A DNA stretch of 64,000 nucleotides from Laguncularia racemosa (Eukaryota; Streptophyta; Magnoliopsida; Myrtales; Combretaceae): assembly GCA_037954665.1 (NCBI GenBank), contig JBBMOL010000047.1, forward strand, positions 310,001 through 374,000, in the 5' to 3' direction. Shown in pieces: positions 22,365 to 33,990 of the stretch. The notes beneath the pieces were generated by a model. It was not told where the DNA came from. It did no database searches and was given only the letters and a program-made list of their open reading frames with translations. The stretch's first letter is position 1, and every line of letters begins with the position of its first letter. The position numbers and the translations under genes are program-made.

Positions 22365-23429
22365 TTAGAATGTCACATGAGTCCCCGCCTTGTTTGCTTT
22401 ACTGGAGTTGACTGTGCTGACGGTAGACTCCTTGGCTTTGTTACCTCCCAAGGGCCTTTGTGATGATGTGACCCTAGGAGGATCCATTGTTTGGAGTCTA
22501 CCTGTTGTGATGGCATTTTCAATCCGGCACCCTGCTGCCACTACTTCTGCAAAACTGGATGATGTCTGGCCCACCAGATGTGAGAAGTAGGTCTTGTCCA
22601 GAGTGTTGACGAATATGAATGTCAACGCTTTTTCAGAAATCGGGGTTGCTACCCTGGCAGCTTGAGCTCTCCATCGCTGAGCATACTCTTTGAAAGACTC
22701 AGTGTGTCTCTTTCGAAGACTTCCTAGATTAATCACTGAGGGGGCGACTTCGATGTTGAACTTATATTGGTCATAGAACGCTCGTGCAAGCATTTCCTAG
22801 GTATTGACTTGATTGAAATCCAGGTGGGCATACCAGACTAAGGCAGGACCTGTAAGGCTATCTTGGAAGGTCTGGATCATCAGTTGGTCATATTGAGCAT
22901 ATTTGCTCATCTTCCGGGCTTATAGTCTTGTGTGCATCTTAGGGCATTCGGTACCGTCATATTTTTCGAATTCTGGGGTCTTGAATTTATCGGGGTATAC
23001 CTCCTCCCCATATGCTGGCAAGCTGGTGATTCCGGCCTGTTCGAAACCATCAGGCCCCTCTATTGTTTTCATTTTATCAGCCAGTTGTTGAAAAAGTCTC
23101 TTTTCCATCTCTTTTTGTCTTTCCTCCATCTCCTTCTTTAAGTCATCAGAGGTCAGAACCTGGTTAGCTCTCGGCTCATACTCAAAGGCCGGGTTAAGGT
23201 GGGAATTGATTTCTTCATACTCTGGAGGCTGCCCCTACACTGCCTTCCCTTTTCTGGCCCTTGAGTGTTCTTCTTGAGTTGGTTGGGTGGAGCGAAGGAG
23301 GCCAATGCTTTTAGTCAGGAGGTGGACTTGTGCAGCTAGCTGCTGGACCGTTTGTTCCAGGGATACGATCCTAGGGTTTGAAGCAGCGTTAGCACTTGTG
23401 TTGTTGCGGTTGTCACCACTGTTTTCCAT
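22365..23429 (-). pseudogene. Ogre gag, N-terminal and central part
   Basis: The ATG at 23427-23429 begins MENSGDNRNN, and a coiled-coil-prone segment (EQTVQQLAAQVHLLTKS) follows. The capsid-like part contains YPDKFKTPEFEKYDGTECP, MIQTFQDSLTGPALVWY and YKFNIE...LGSLRKRHTESFKEYAQRWRAQAARV, typical for Ty3/gypsy gag of Tat elements. Stops fall at 23235-23237, 22920-22922 and 22797-22799; the last replaces a Trp expected before E-x-LARAF. A single-base shift between about 22330 and 22380 moves the end of gag into another frame. Confidence 0.87.
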
Positions 23430-23675
23430 TTTGGTTCTTGAACGTGTGCAGATTGGGCTTCTGGGAAGGTTTGGTTGTTTGGGAGCTATTTTCGATACCT
23501 AGCGTGCATTTTTCTTTAGTATGATGTATGTATGAAAATGCGATGCATGTGTCACACGGATGCTAAAATAAAGGGGCCAACCATTGATTGATGATACAAT
23601 ACTGAAACTTTATTTTTATTAATACTGGAAACTTGGAGTTCAATACTTGAAAAAAATTGAAAAAGTACAATAGAT

Positions 23676-25202
23676 TTATTTTCTAATTCTCTTGGTCTTC
23701 TGCTGCATAAACTCATGTTTCCCATTGATGACTGCTTCCAATTCCTTGACTCTGGCTTGGGTCGTTTCTAGCTGAGCTTCCAAGGCTTTATTTCTTTGAT
23801 TGGATTCCTTGAATCGGCCTTTCCAGATATCATTTTTATAGTCTGCAGCCTCAAAATATACTTCCATTCGAGCCCTGACTTGCTCTAGGTAGATTTCCAG
23901 CTCTGGGCTTACTTTGTCTAGCTTAGGTTAGGTGACATCAGGGACTCGGTATGCTCTTTTCCCTGTTTGATATAACTGGTGGATTACGAACTCCCGGGTG
24001 GCTCGGTGTTTGCCCACTTCGCCATCCAGCTCTCCGAGGTCTATATTCGGACTCTCGATTCGGGCTTCCCAAAGTGCTTTGACCTCTGCCAGCTTAGCAA
24101 ATTTCTCAGCTACTAATAAGTTCAAATCTTGGTACTCAAATGTGACTGCTTCCAGCGAGGGCTGATAAACTATGTCTTGAATGGTACCGAACTGGCGGAC
24201 CATTGAGTTGGGATGATAACCTATACATCCGCTGATACCGATTAGAGGCACGGCTTGAAAGTTACTGTAGGTTAAGATAACTTTGTTGCAACAACTCCAT
24301 CTGGCTGTCCACAATATGTCGTCAGCACTGAAACTTTTAAGCACTTCTACCAAACTATGGCTGGTAAGGTCGTTGGATAGCTTTATCTTCTCTATGCATG
24401 AGTCCACGAGGTCCACTTGTTGAGCCAAGGTTTTCCGGACCATGTTCAGCCCAAAACACTTGAGGCGGCTTACAAACCATATCAAGATAAGGTTGATATT
24501 TGAGCGGAGGATCCTGTGGCCTTTTTTCTTGATGAAGTTTAAGTGCCGGATCTGTTCAGCCAATAGAGCCGGGATGTAAGATTTTCCTTCTAGGAATTGG
24601 GTCACCAGTTCTGCGACTCGGTAGTGGATATAGAAAGTTCCGGTGGGGAAGAGTATGGTGGCGAAGGCTGTTAGGATGAAAGCACTTACCCTTCTTTGTC
24701 TATAACTCTTGGGGTCCCCATACAATATGTCTTTCCTGTCTCCATTATCTTCTCGGGCTATAAACCAGGCTTCCAGCTTATCCATCCGTATACAGTATCC
24801 GTTACAGTCTGCTAAGGCCTTGTTGATTGTTGTTTTGCGGATACCTAGAAGTCTGCTGAAGATACCGGCTGGCCCGGCCTCAAGGTTTGGTACATACACT
24901 TCGTTGGTTAGTGCTGGAGCCCGTAGCAGTTGTGTGTACTCTTCCAGGGTAGGAGTAATCTCATGTGGCCTAATGAAGAAAGTCACGGGCTCTATTTCCC
25001 ATAGATGGAGCATGGCCCGTACTAAGGGCAAGTTCATCTCCATCTTCATTAATGAGAGGATGGGCCCTATTTTCTGCTAGATGAAGGCCTGCTCCTCTGG
25101 GTTGTACAAAATGAACCAGTGGTCCAGTACCAATTTTGGGTCCAGAGGTTTGCATACTCGGATTTCTTTGTAGAGGAGGAGGTCAACTGTGGAACTAACC
25201 AT
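23676..25202 (-). pseudogene. Ogre ORF1 (extra ORF upstream of gag), two stops
   Basis: About 508 codons begin with the ATG at 25200-25202 (MVSSTVDLLLYK) and end with RIRK at 23676. The body contains FIRPHEITPTLEEYTQLL, PKSYRQRRVSAFILTAFATILFP and a Glu/Lys-rich coiled-coil tail (NKALEAQLETTQARVKELEAV). The HEITPTLEEY core is the signature of the plant-mobile-domain-like ORF1 of Ogre elements; its role is unknown. TAG at 25077-25079 (from CAG) and TAA at 23928-23930 interrupt an otherwise continuous frame. Apart from these the frame is open for 1.5 kb, so inactivation is probably not very old. Confidence 0.87.
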
Positions 25203-25697
25203 CTATTATAACAAAAATTTCTAATTACAATAAGAACTATGTTACAATGATAGCATTATAGGGAAATGTATATGAACTCCGTGAACAAAATAAAAGTATT
25301 ACATCATCAATCAGTCGTCAGCCTATGATGTCGTGTATGCAAATAGTTAGGTTCTAACCGGTTCCCAAGCTCTATGGCCTCTCGCATTCTCGGAGAAATG
25401 GATCTCAAGCCATATCGAAGCATTGGGTGAGGTAGCCTAATCAGTCCCGAACAGTGATCATATCACTTCGCCCGAAACCTACACAATGGCCCCCCGTCTT
25501 AGGGTCCTAGGACGGCCTGGGTTTGACCGTATCTACTCACACAATTACATGCATGCAGACTCAACAACAAAAGTAAATAACTGATCCTAAATCTAGTTAA
25601 ATCCCTGAAAGGTTAGCAATAGTATAACAAGCTAAAAAGACATTTATTGAAAAAGCGATTTGAGGAAATTTAGGTGGCTAGCCTACTAGGAATTTGC
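25203..25697 (-). other. Ogre 5' untranslated region
   Basis: This is the leader between the primer-binding site and ORF1, without a supported frame. The part at 25320-25560 is richer in GC than the surroundings. Confidence 0.6.
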
Positions 25698-25715
25698 TCC
25701 CTAGTGGAGTCGCCA
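25698..25715 (-). other. Primer-binding site of the Ogre
   Basis: TGGCGACTCCACTAGGGA on the minus strand lies 3 nt downstream of the LTR end (CGACA at 25719-25723). TGGCGACTCC is the primer-binding form typical of Ogre elements and would pair with the 3' end of a tRNA, tRNA-Arg by my recollection of the family. Confidence 0.75.
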
Positions 25716-25718
25716 TCC

Positions 25719-27805
25719 TGTCGAGTCTAATTTTTGGATTTTCCATTTTTAATCCGATCTATACTAGACCTTATGCTCATCTAATGTAGATCCTCGACCT
25801 GAGTTAGGAATTTTGTTTTTGTTTTAGAGTCGCCACCCAACTGTGGTTGGGAAAGATTGAATTAGGATTAATTGAGCAGATCAATCCTAATTTGGATCAC
25901 TGGTCAGCGTAATTTCCTCTTCTCGTTTTTTTTTTTTTTTTTTGTGAATAGAGGAAAGGGAAAACCAAAGTTTCCGAGTTCGGAGGCTAACCTATTAAAA
26001 CCCTAAGGTTACCACCCTAATCCTTCTAAAATCTAAACCTTATCCAAAATGTCTTTTATTTATTTTTTTGTTGTCTTTTTATTTTGTTTTTGAATAACTT
26101 ATTCTGAGAAAATGATTTTTGTTCCTTTTTAGGGTTGCCCCAAATGGGTGCTTACGTACTTGCTATTCAGGATTAAACATGCCGTAGTTCGCTTTTCTTG
26201 AAAAACTTTAGTGTGTTGGTAATTTTTAATTATGAAATTTCTTTTGATTTATATTGTTATCATTTTAGTATTTTTCTGAAAAATCTAAGCTTAAGCTTGA
26301 TAATTTGATTTTTTGAAAAAATAATAGTTTTAAGGAAAAATCAATTTTGGATTTATTTAAGAAAATTATTTTTCTAAGTGATAAAAATTTCATTTTTCTA
26401 TTTTTCAACCCATTTCTAATATTATAATTTTTTATTGATTTTTATTAATTTTTTATAATTATTTTATTATTTTTTATTGATTTTTCTTAATTCTTATTAA
26501 TTAATTTTTATTGAAATTTTTTCTCCTATATTATCTATCTATTCTAAACTAAAATCTAAATTTTTACTATTTTTTTTCTAATATATATTTTTTATTATTT
26601 TCTTTATATATTTTCATATTTTTATCATTTATTATCATAATTATTTATTCTTATTATTATTCATCCTAAATTAATTCCTAAAAAAAAATAAATCTAAATT
26701 CTAGTATTTTATATTTTTAAATTATAAATAACTACAGAAATTGGAAAAAAAAATAAAATAACTAAATAAATAAATAAAAAAATTGGAAAATCCGACTTAC
26801 CTGGATCCGAGTCAGTGCGCGGGTCAGGTCGGATCGGGTTGAAGCGAGTCGGGTCGGGTCGATCGTGCACGGCGGTTGGGAGTGCTCGTTGATGGCGTTC
26901 CGGTGGCCTTTCGAAGCAACTGAGGTGTCGTTTCCTAGGTTTTCGGGGGTGGAGAACTCAATCGTGGAGGTGGATTTCTCCAAAAACACCTCCTAGTGGC
27001 AGCTCGGTGGTCGCGGCTTGGTAACTCCGGCGAGGCTTCAATTCTCTCTTTTTTCTCTCTTTTCCTCTCTTTTTTTCTGTCTCCATGCTTCCTCCCTTCA
27101 TTCTCTATTTATAGGCGTAAGGAATCGAGCTGGATAAGCTCAGATTTTCATCGATTAAAGCAAATCGGATTTGCGGTTAAAACCCATATCCTATTTGTGC
27201 AAATCTTTTAATTTGTTGCGATTTGATTCTAATTGGATGATGTTTATCTTATTTCCGTTGAAGATTTGCTAGATTTGTGCAAAAAATCGAATCCAAACGG
27301 CCGAAATTCGATTTTTCCTCCTCGCTGGCGATCTTGGACGAAGTTTGAAGATGATCATGCGCCCGGCGCATGTGTCCACTCCAGTTAATCAGCTGCTAAC
27401 ACGTGTCCCAAGCGATGAAAAAAAATTGCAAAACGCGGATTCTGCCTCCGCCGCGTTTCGAACTTGCGACCTGACCCCCTCCCGCGCGCACTAGACCATG
27501 GTTCGGACCAACTGGGCTAGCCCACTTTCGCGGTTTTTTTATTTTCACAATTTGCATATATGCAATGTGATTTTTTTTTTTGTATTTTTTGAAATTTCAA
27601 AAATTTGTAAAAATTATTTAGTCCCTTTTATTTCCATTTCTGCAATCATTTTCCAAAATTGATGTATTTTTCCTATTTATTTTATTTTTTGAATATTTTT
27701 CTTATTTTTGCTAAATTAGAGAAAAAATAGAAAAAATAGGAAAAAATGGTAATTGTTTATTGTTGATTATTATTGATCATTAGGGGCAAAAATGGGGTGT
27801 TTACA
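25719..27805 (-). repeat. 5' LTR of the Ogre (2087 bp)
   Basis: It starts TGTAAACACCCCATTTTTGC (27805 downwards), the usual start of Tat/Ogre LTRs, and ends in CA at 25720-25719, next to the primer-binding site. It contains a TATA box at 27103-27114. No second copy was found at the other end of the element, so LTR divergence cannot be used to date the insertion. Confidence 0.85.
27103..27114 (-). promoter_or_regulatory. TATA box in the Ogre 5' LTR
   Basis: CTATAAATAGAG on the minus strand is a strong plant TATA box about 690 bp into the LTR. It is followed by a purine-rich leader (AATGAAGGGAGGAAG). This would place the U3/R boundary near 27080. Confidence 0.7.
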
Positions 27806-28287
27806 GTCATATTATGATTTAGTTGGTACTTTAGAAGTTAAATAGCATGCAAATCAACATGAGAAATATATAAAAAAATCATTCATCACTTATTTCCAAA
27901 ATCCACAAAATACAAATGGAATATTTGGAATAATTGTCATATTCTTATTTAGAAGTAAAAACTTAGACATATTGATCAAAGAAATTTATAATATTTAAAG
28001 AAGGACATTATCATCAAATTTTCACAATTAGTGTAACGATTATAACAACTTTTTTTTTTTTTTTTTACTTATCATGGTTCGATTTGATTTAGTTTGAAAC
28101 GATCCGGTTTAATTTGTAATTTTTTTGAACCTAAAAGAAATGATTTGGTTTGGTTCAGTTTAGTTTGGCTTGTAATTTTCTTAAACCTTAAAAAAAAAAC
28201 AATTTGAACCTAATTTACAGTTCAGTTTAGTTCAATGCAACCCAATTTATAGTTCAGTTGGTTTTTTTGCCTAACCCTACTTTTAAT
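27806..28287. mobile_element. hAT-like element copy 2, right part
   Basis: After the GTCAT duplication the hAT-like element resumes. Its last 200 bp (28075-28279) align with the right end of copy 3: repeated ggtttggtt, gaacctaa, cagttc. It ends TTTTTTGCCTAACCCTA at 28279, whose reverse complement TAGGGTTAGGCAAAA pairs with the left end at 14999. CTTTTAAT (28280-28287) matches the left flank CTTTTGAG at 6 of 8 bases. Without the Ogre this copy would be about 725 bp. Confidence 0.65.
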
Positions 28288-28749
28288 GACTAAATTGTAG
28301 AATTCCTTAACTAATAAAGACATCATTAGATCATTAGAACTAAAGGTAATTATAAATGCCTAAGAACACAAAATAGGTCTATAACCCTTTAAATGACTAC
28401 ATGCTAAAGTTTGGGAAAATTACAAGCGAATGGATCAACATTTGAGTTTAAGTTCAAATAAAGGATCGAATTTTTAAGTGATTAAAATAAATGATCAACG
28501 TTATACTAAGTAATTCAAATAGAGGATTGCATTATGTCACCATTATGAATAGTAATTGATTTTTTATTTGAACCACTTAGCATATTTACCGGATAGTAAT
28601 TGATCCTCTATTTAAATCACTTAGTATGATGTTAATCCTTTATTTTAACCACTTAAAGTTCGATCCTCTATTTTAACTACTTAACATAATATTAATTCTT
28701 TATTTTAATTGTTTAAAAGTTTGATATTCTATTTAAACTTGATCCCAAA
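28288..28749. repeat. AT-rich spacer with a short internal repeat
   Basis: No gene. Between about 28480 and 28740 a phrase like 'aaccacttag..(t)atgttaatcctttattt' recurs several times at about 50-65-bp spacing, so the stretch is a weak, decayed tandem repeat. Confidence 0.45.
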
Positions 28750-30466
28750 TGTTGTGTAATACCAAAAAAGAAAAAAACAACAAAAATACTAAAAGAAATA
28801 ATAATGGTAGACAAAATAATAATAATATGATAACATGGGTATTTTGGTCTCTATGCAGTAGAAGTATTTAAAACTCCTTAAAACCCTTGTTTGCCTTCTT
28901 GTTCCTTTCATCTAGATGTTATCCAAGGAGATTACCATTGAATGACATCTCTCTTTTGCCAAACTCATAGGAGTTAACATGCATTTTGCAAAAGTAAACC
29001 CTCTTAATCAATCAATTCTTTGTACATTCTACTTCTTAGTGAAATAATTGTTGAGATGTCAAGTTTTGTGTTAGTTGGGGATTTTCGATATCTCAACATC
29101 GAAGTAAAAGTTGCTAGCTCTGACAAATTAAGAGGCTTTGAATCTATCTGAGATAAGTAAGTACCCAAACTTTGTTTTAAATCACATATTTGATAGTTTG
29201 CTACTGTGGTTTTGGGCTGTTGTAAGGGTGGTTGATTGCAAGAAGGAAAAAGGGGACAAATTGGGAAGAGGATAGGGGGAGATCATGTGTTCTAAAGGGT
29301 ATATAGCTAGATACATGGCCAAGTACATAACTGTGTATTTAGGTGTGTTGAGAGTGTTTTTGCATAAAAGGATACATGACTATGTATACAACCATGTTTC
29401 TACCCCGTGCTCTCCTACATGGTCCTGTACACGATTGTGTTGTCCTTGAGCCTTATAATACACTTCTTTCTTCCTTTTATTTTAATTTTTATTGATTCCA
29501 AGCCAATTTTACCTCAAAAAAGAACAATAGGGAGGGGAAACAGATAACAAATCATTAGTTGGACCACCTTAGTGAGTTTAGTTTATATTGTAGGCTAATA
29601 CTAAGTTTAGTCTTTTATTATATGATAGGTTTTCAAAAGATTGATAGTTATAGTTTGGGGAAACTGAAACTGTTCATCAAAGTACGTATTTACCTTGTTT
29701 GTTACTTGTGTCTAATAGTGTAATTTACTAAATAAACTTAATTGATATTGGACCTAAATATACATGTTGCTTATGGTTGGCTTGACCTAGGGGCTTATAG
29801 TGGTAGATCCCTAGGGGGCACCTTGATAATCGATATTTGACGTTGTTTTTAGTGGAGTTGTGTATCGAAATGATTTAGGTAGATTTTAGGAGTATTAGGG
29901 CTAGCATGGTAGTTCCTGATACCATTTAGAAAGTGGGGGCTGGGAGTGACAATTCCTAACCTAGGATCTTTATACTATATACAGTATGGCAAGGTCATGA
30001 ATACTCTTGTGATGGTTGTTAACTAATGTAAAGATAATAAACGAGTTGATTGTGATATTACTATTGCATTCCTTTATATGTGTATGTTGTGATTTAGATG
30101 ACAGATGCATGTACTTATGCTATTTACGTATTGAACTTAGGCTCATTCCTTAACTTTTTCAACTGTAGGACTTTGAGAGTGGGTTTAATGCTAGCACATC
30201 GAGACATGTAAATAAAAAAAAGTTATTATAGTTTTTTTATTAAATTAGATTAAATTTTAAATTATTTAGAAAATTTTAGAATCATGTATATTATCAAATA
30301 AATAAAAGATATTTCAATGTAACATTTGAAAAATTGATGAGTTATTTTATATCGTGGAGAGAACAATATTTGTGGTTTTAGAAAAATTAAGAGTCTTAGC
30401 GTATCATTGTTTAGTAATAATAAGTGATGGATTATGACATCTTCGATTCTAGGGTGTTACACGTTG
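28750..30466 (+). repeat. Solo LTR of a chromovirus-like element (1707 bp)
   Basis: The LTR runs from TGTAATACC at 28755 to GGGTGTTACA at 30461, flanked by TGTTG (28750-28754) and CGTTG (30462-30466). That is a 5-bp target duplication with one C/T difference. No primer-binding site follows, so the internal part is lost, as expected after LTR-LTR recombination. Its end and the 'tagggggcacc' region resemble the LTRs of the chromovirus at 46-55 kb in reverse orientation, so both are of one broad family. Confidence 0.75.
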
Positions 30467-33400
30467 ATTCGCTCGCTCATAATTTCCCAGCTAAAGTTTT
30501 CCTCTCCTTAACATTCCTACAAATACTTAAGTCATTATACAAACAACTTAAAACTTGTATGGGAAAAAAAAGCTAAGATTTCATTTTCACCCAATACTTG
30601 ATCCAGATTAGCATATAGTCAATAACTTGATTTGTTTCCTAAACAGCATGGTAGGTCCTTCTTTCTTTAAATAGCTAGATATTTTCCCCACATGTAGAAA
30701 GCACATTAACAAATTTTATTTTTATAGTTATACGTGACTGTGAAGATATTAAGTGTATTGCAATTAATAAGTCTAGATCAATATCAACATTCTTAAAACC
30801 CAAAGTTATATAATGCTTCAAACCATAATTTTAGTCTGAAGTTTAGAAATGAAAATACCAACTCTCTATTTTCTTTGTAAAACTAACTATCCAATCTCCC
30901 CTTGCATCTTTTAGAAACTCCTATAATTGATCATTAGTGTTTAGTTTGACCCACCTCTCTCTTAGTGATTTCCATATTATAACCTCCTTCTTCCACCTGA
31001 CATAATAATATTTTTTTTCTTATTATATGTCCCAAATTCATGAGCTTGACATTTTATTCTTTAAGTTAGTAGAAGTAAGCCTTTTTGTTGGATAAAAAGT
31101 GAGCAATTTTGAGCATGCCAAATGATCCATACAACAAAAGCCAATGTGATTAACTAAGGAAGCTTGATTAAGTTCTTATCCTTTTTTGTTTGAAGGCAGT
31201 TTTGCTTTAGTCAGTTAAGGAAGCAAGTGTCATAGTCTACCTAAAGGGCTCTCCTAATGAGCAGGATGGGCTCAGGACAAACTTAGGTAAAATAGAGAAG
31301 AGAAGGTTGACTTGATGTCCAAAAATTGAGTAACATGTGAATTAAGAGATGATCAAATGTTGCATGGGCACTCCAAGAGAGGAGAGCATCTTGTCTCGTG
31401 ACAAGTGGTATTAAAGCTAATGTTCCAACTGCATTAAGCTGCCTAAATATTAATCGATATATTACTGTGTAGGAAGATCTTATTGATAAATAGGCTCATG
31501 TAGATTAAGCTTGATAGTAGAAGCATCCACTATAGGGAAGACATCATAGCTAGAGGAGATTAAAGGGTAACATAAAATATGAGCCTATATCGACCTTGAA
31601 CTTTTACCATGTATATTACAACTTATAGATTCTAGAGTGCCATGTAATTTCTAAAAAATACAAGGTACTTAATAAATTAACTCGTAAAGTTTACATTTAA
31701 TTAAAATTTAATAGATATAATGGAAAAACAATTGAGTTGCCATAATTGACAATATATTATTTTAGGTGAATATTCAGCAAGATTGTTAAATATATCTCAT
31801 ATCTCAAAAGTCTTGTAATATTTTTCAATGAATTTTCTATAAGTATTTGTTCCGGTTTATCTTTAAACACAACATTAATTTATCATATGAATGTTATTAG
31901 TTAGGTGTTGAGTGACAGTGATATTTTAAGTTAAAGGGCAAAAAAGGCCCACAAACTACCTTAAAATTTATAGATCATATAGGGCATAAGATTTAAGATG
32001 GTTTGAAAGATCACAAGCTAGGTTTTGGTTTCAATTTTTGGAACCTTATCTACATTATTTGATATTGGAGAGGGGTTTCTATTGTAACGTTTCATTTAAT
32101 AATTATAACAAAGTATTGAAAAATATCATGAAATCTGACCAAGTCGGCTTAACGTAGGACTTCTTATTTCATACAAATGCTTACTAAGGCTATTAAATTC
32201 ATCTCACTTGTTCAATAAGACTCCCGTTTTCATTAAGCTTCAAACTACCAAGCTCACTTACATTTTGCAATAAAGAATTATGTGAATTGGTTTAAGAATT
32301 ATGAAAATTTGAAAGAGGATTAGTGATCATTATTGCTATTAATAAAGTTTTCACTTATAATGATCAATAGTCATTATCAATATTAATGAAGTTTTGATTG
32401 TGTTAATGAAGAGTGTAATAATTAATGACCATTACCATTATTAAAAATGAAAGTGTTGACCATATTAATGAAGATTGCAATAATTAATGACCATTACTAA
32501 TGGAATTCTTACCCTGTTTATGAATATTGTAATGGTTACTAATCATTATCAATAATTTTTTTACCATGTTTATGAAGATTGTAACTAGTAATAGCCATAT
32601 CAATAGAATTTTAATCATGCTAATAAAGATTGGTTGTTGTAATCTCTATTAACAAAAATGGAGTCATGAAAAATGAGCATTCACCTAAGTCCCTTTGACC
32701 ATCTGAACAATAACCCATAAAAAAAAAGCACATAAATGTGATAAAAAAAAAAGAAAAAGAAAAACGCACAAGTGGGGATTTATATATTCAGTTATCTTCC
32801 AAGTGAGTTATAAAGAGCTAAAAAATGAGAATCCCATTATGGGATATTTATTCAAGGTTCAAATTTTTGACGCTATGAAGAGTTATGTTCAATCAAGAAA
32901 ATTCCACTATAGATTTTAGAATGACAAAAATTTAAGATTAATTCCATGCCACACATACACAATAAAAAGACATGATTCCAACTTTGATTAGAATTGGATG
33001 TTATTTATACTTAATGTGGCCACGACATATAGGAAGTGGTTGGGGTGTTTTTTTTTTTTTTTTATTTGATTTAGGTTGATTCATATTATAGAATGTAGAC
33101 TAGATGTTTATCTTAGCTTATGTATGTTTAGGGTTTGTTTGGGTTGATATAGATATAAAAAGAGTATTATTTAGATATGTACATAATGTTGATTTGGTGT
33201 GAGTTCTCTAGAATTTTTTCAAAAAATTATAAGCATAGTAATGCTAATGAATATGTTAATTTAAATGTTCATGAAGTCAATCTTGTAGCAATTTTAGTGT
33301 TTATAATGTTGGTTGAGTTAGATTCTTGCAATTGTTTATGTTACTTGAATATGATGTTTTTCAATTTTAAATTTCCAGAATTGATATGATTATGGTGATA

Positions 33401-33990
33401 CAATTTTAATGCTCCTAGGAAGATTCAACTTGAAATGACAACTTTTGATTCTCAAGATTCATGGATATTCAAAGTTTGAATGGTTATGCTCATTTGAATT
33501 TCTAGAAAAGTATGAATGTTAATATGATGTTTATCATATTCTTCACAATCTTTGAATTGTTCTTGAGCAATCACCCCCTTTGATCCTTAATGAGGGTCAA
33601 AATTCATCAGAATCTTGTTTTTCTACACAATTTAAGATAAAAGTTGATTTATGTAGAGTTTACTCCCAACTTTGTTCATGATTAACAAAATTCCAAATCA
33701 TGAAATTTCATAAATATAAATTGAATCAAAGAATTGGATTTAAGTTCTTGGAAAAAGTGAGCTTGATCTTCTAATAATATACCCAACTTGTGATTTAGTG
33801 TTTATGACCAAAATAAGGGTTAAAAATAAAAAAAATTGAAAACTAGGAATAATAATAATAATAGTAGTAGTTAGTGGCATCCTTAGGATTAGATTGAACT
33901 GATTCTTAGATGAATCGAACTGTTGATCCAATAAGCCATGTTCATAGCCAATTTTAATAAAATAAAATAATTTAATTATAAAGAAATTTA
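30328..33990. repeat. Block X: copy of the block at 55050-64000
   Basis: This block, starting inside the solo LTR end, matches 55050-56305 plus 60656-64000 in the same order and strand, at roughly nine in ten bases by eye. It holds no supported gene. The second copy contains a 4.35-kb LTR retrotransposon and a 1151-bp segment that are absent here, while a local tandem repeat (32330-32650) is longer here. The homology may continue past 33990, but the second copy runs off the window. Confidence 0.85.
32330..32650. repeat. Degenerate tandem repeat, about 60 bp, around five units
   Basis: Units contain 'aatgaagattgtaataatt' and 'aatgaccattac' phrases at about 50-65-bp spacing. The second copy of the block (61430-61500) keeps only about two units and then has unrelated sequence. 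Confidence 0.6.

Larger units (their letters stand above)
15251..27805 (-). mobile_element. Tat/Ogre-type Ty3/gypsy retrotransposon with one LTR
   Basis: Reading on the minus strand the order is: 5' LTR (27805-25719), primer-binding site, ORF1, gag, protease, intron, RT, RNase H, archaeal-type second RNase H, integrase, 3' untranslated tandem repeats and polypurine tract. An extra ORF upstream of gag and a second RNase H are hallmarks of the Tat/Ogre lineage. GTCAT flanks both ends (15246-15250 and 27806-27810) as a 5-bp target duplication. The 3' LTR is missing: the element stops right after the polypurine tract. About ten premature stops, one frameshift in gag and a D-to-N change in integrase make it non-functional. 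It is inserted in a hAT-like element. Confidence 0.88.

Noticed and set aside
27440..27510. tRNA-like 'ttcgaacttgcgacc' segment in the Ogre LTR
   Set aside because: The T-loop-like wording is not accompanied by an acceptor stem or anticodon arm that I can fold; such phrases are common in plant LTRs.
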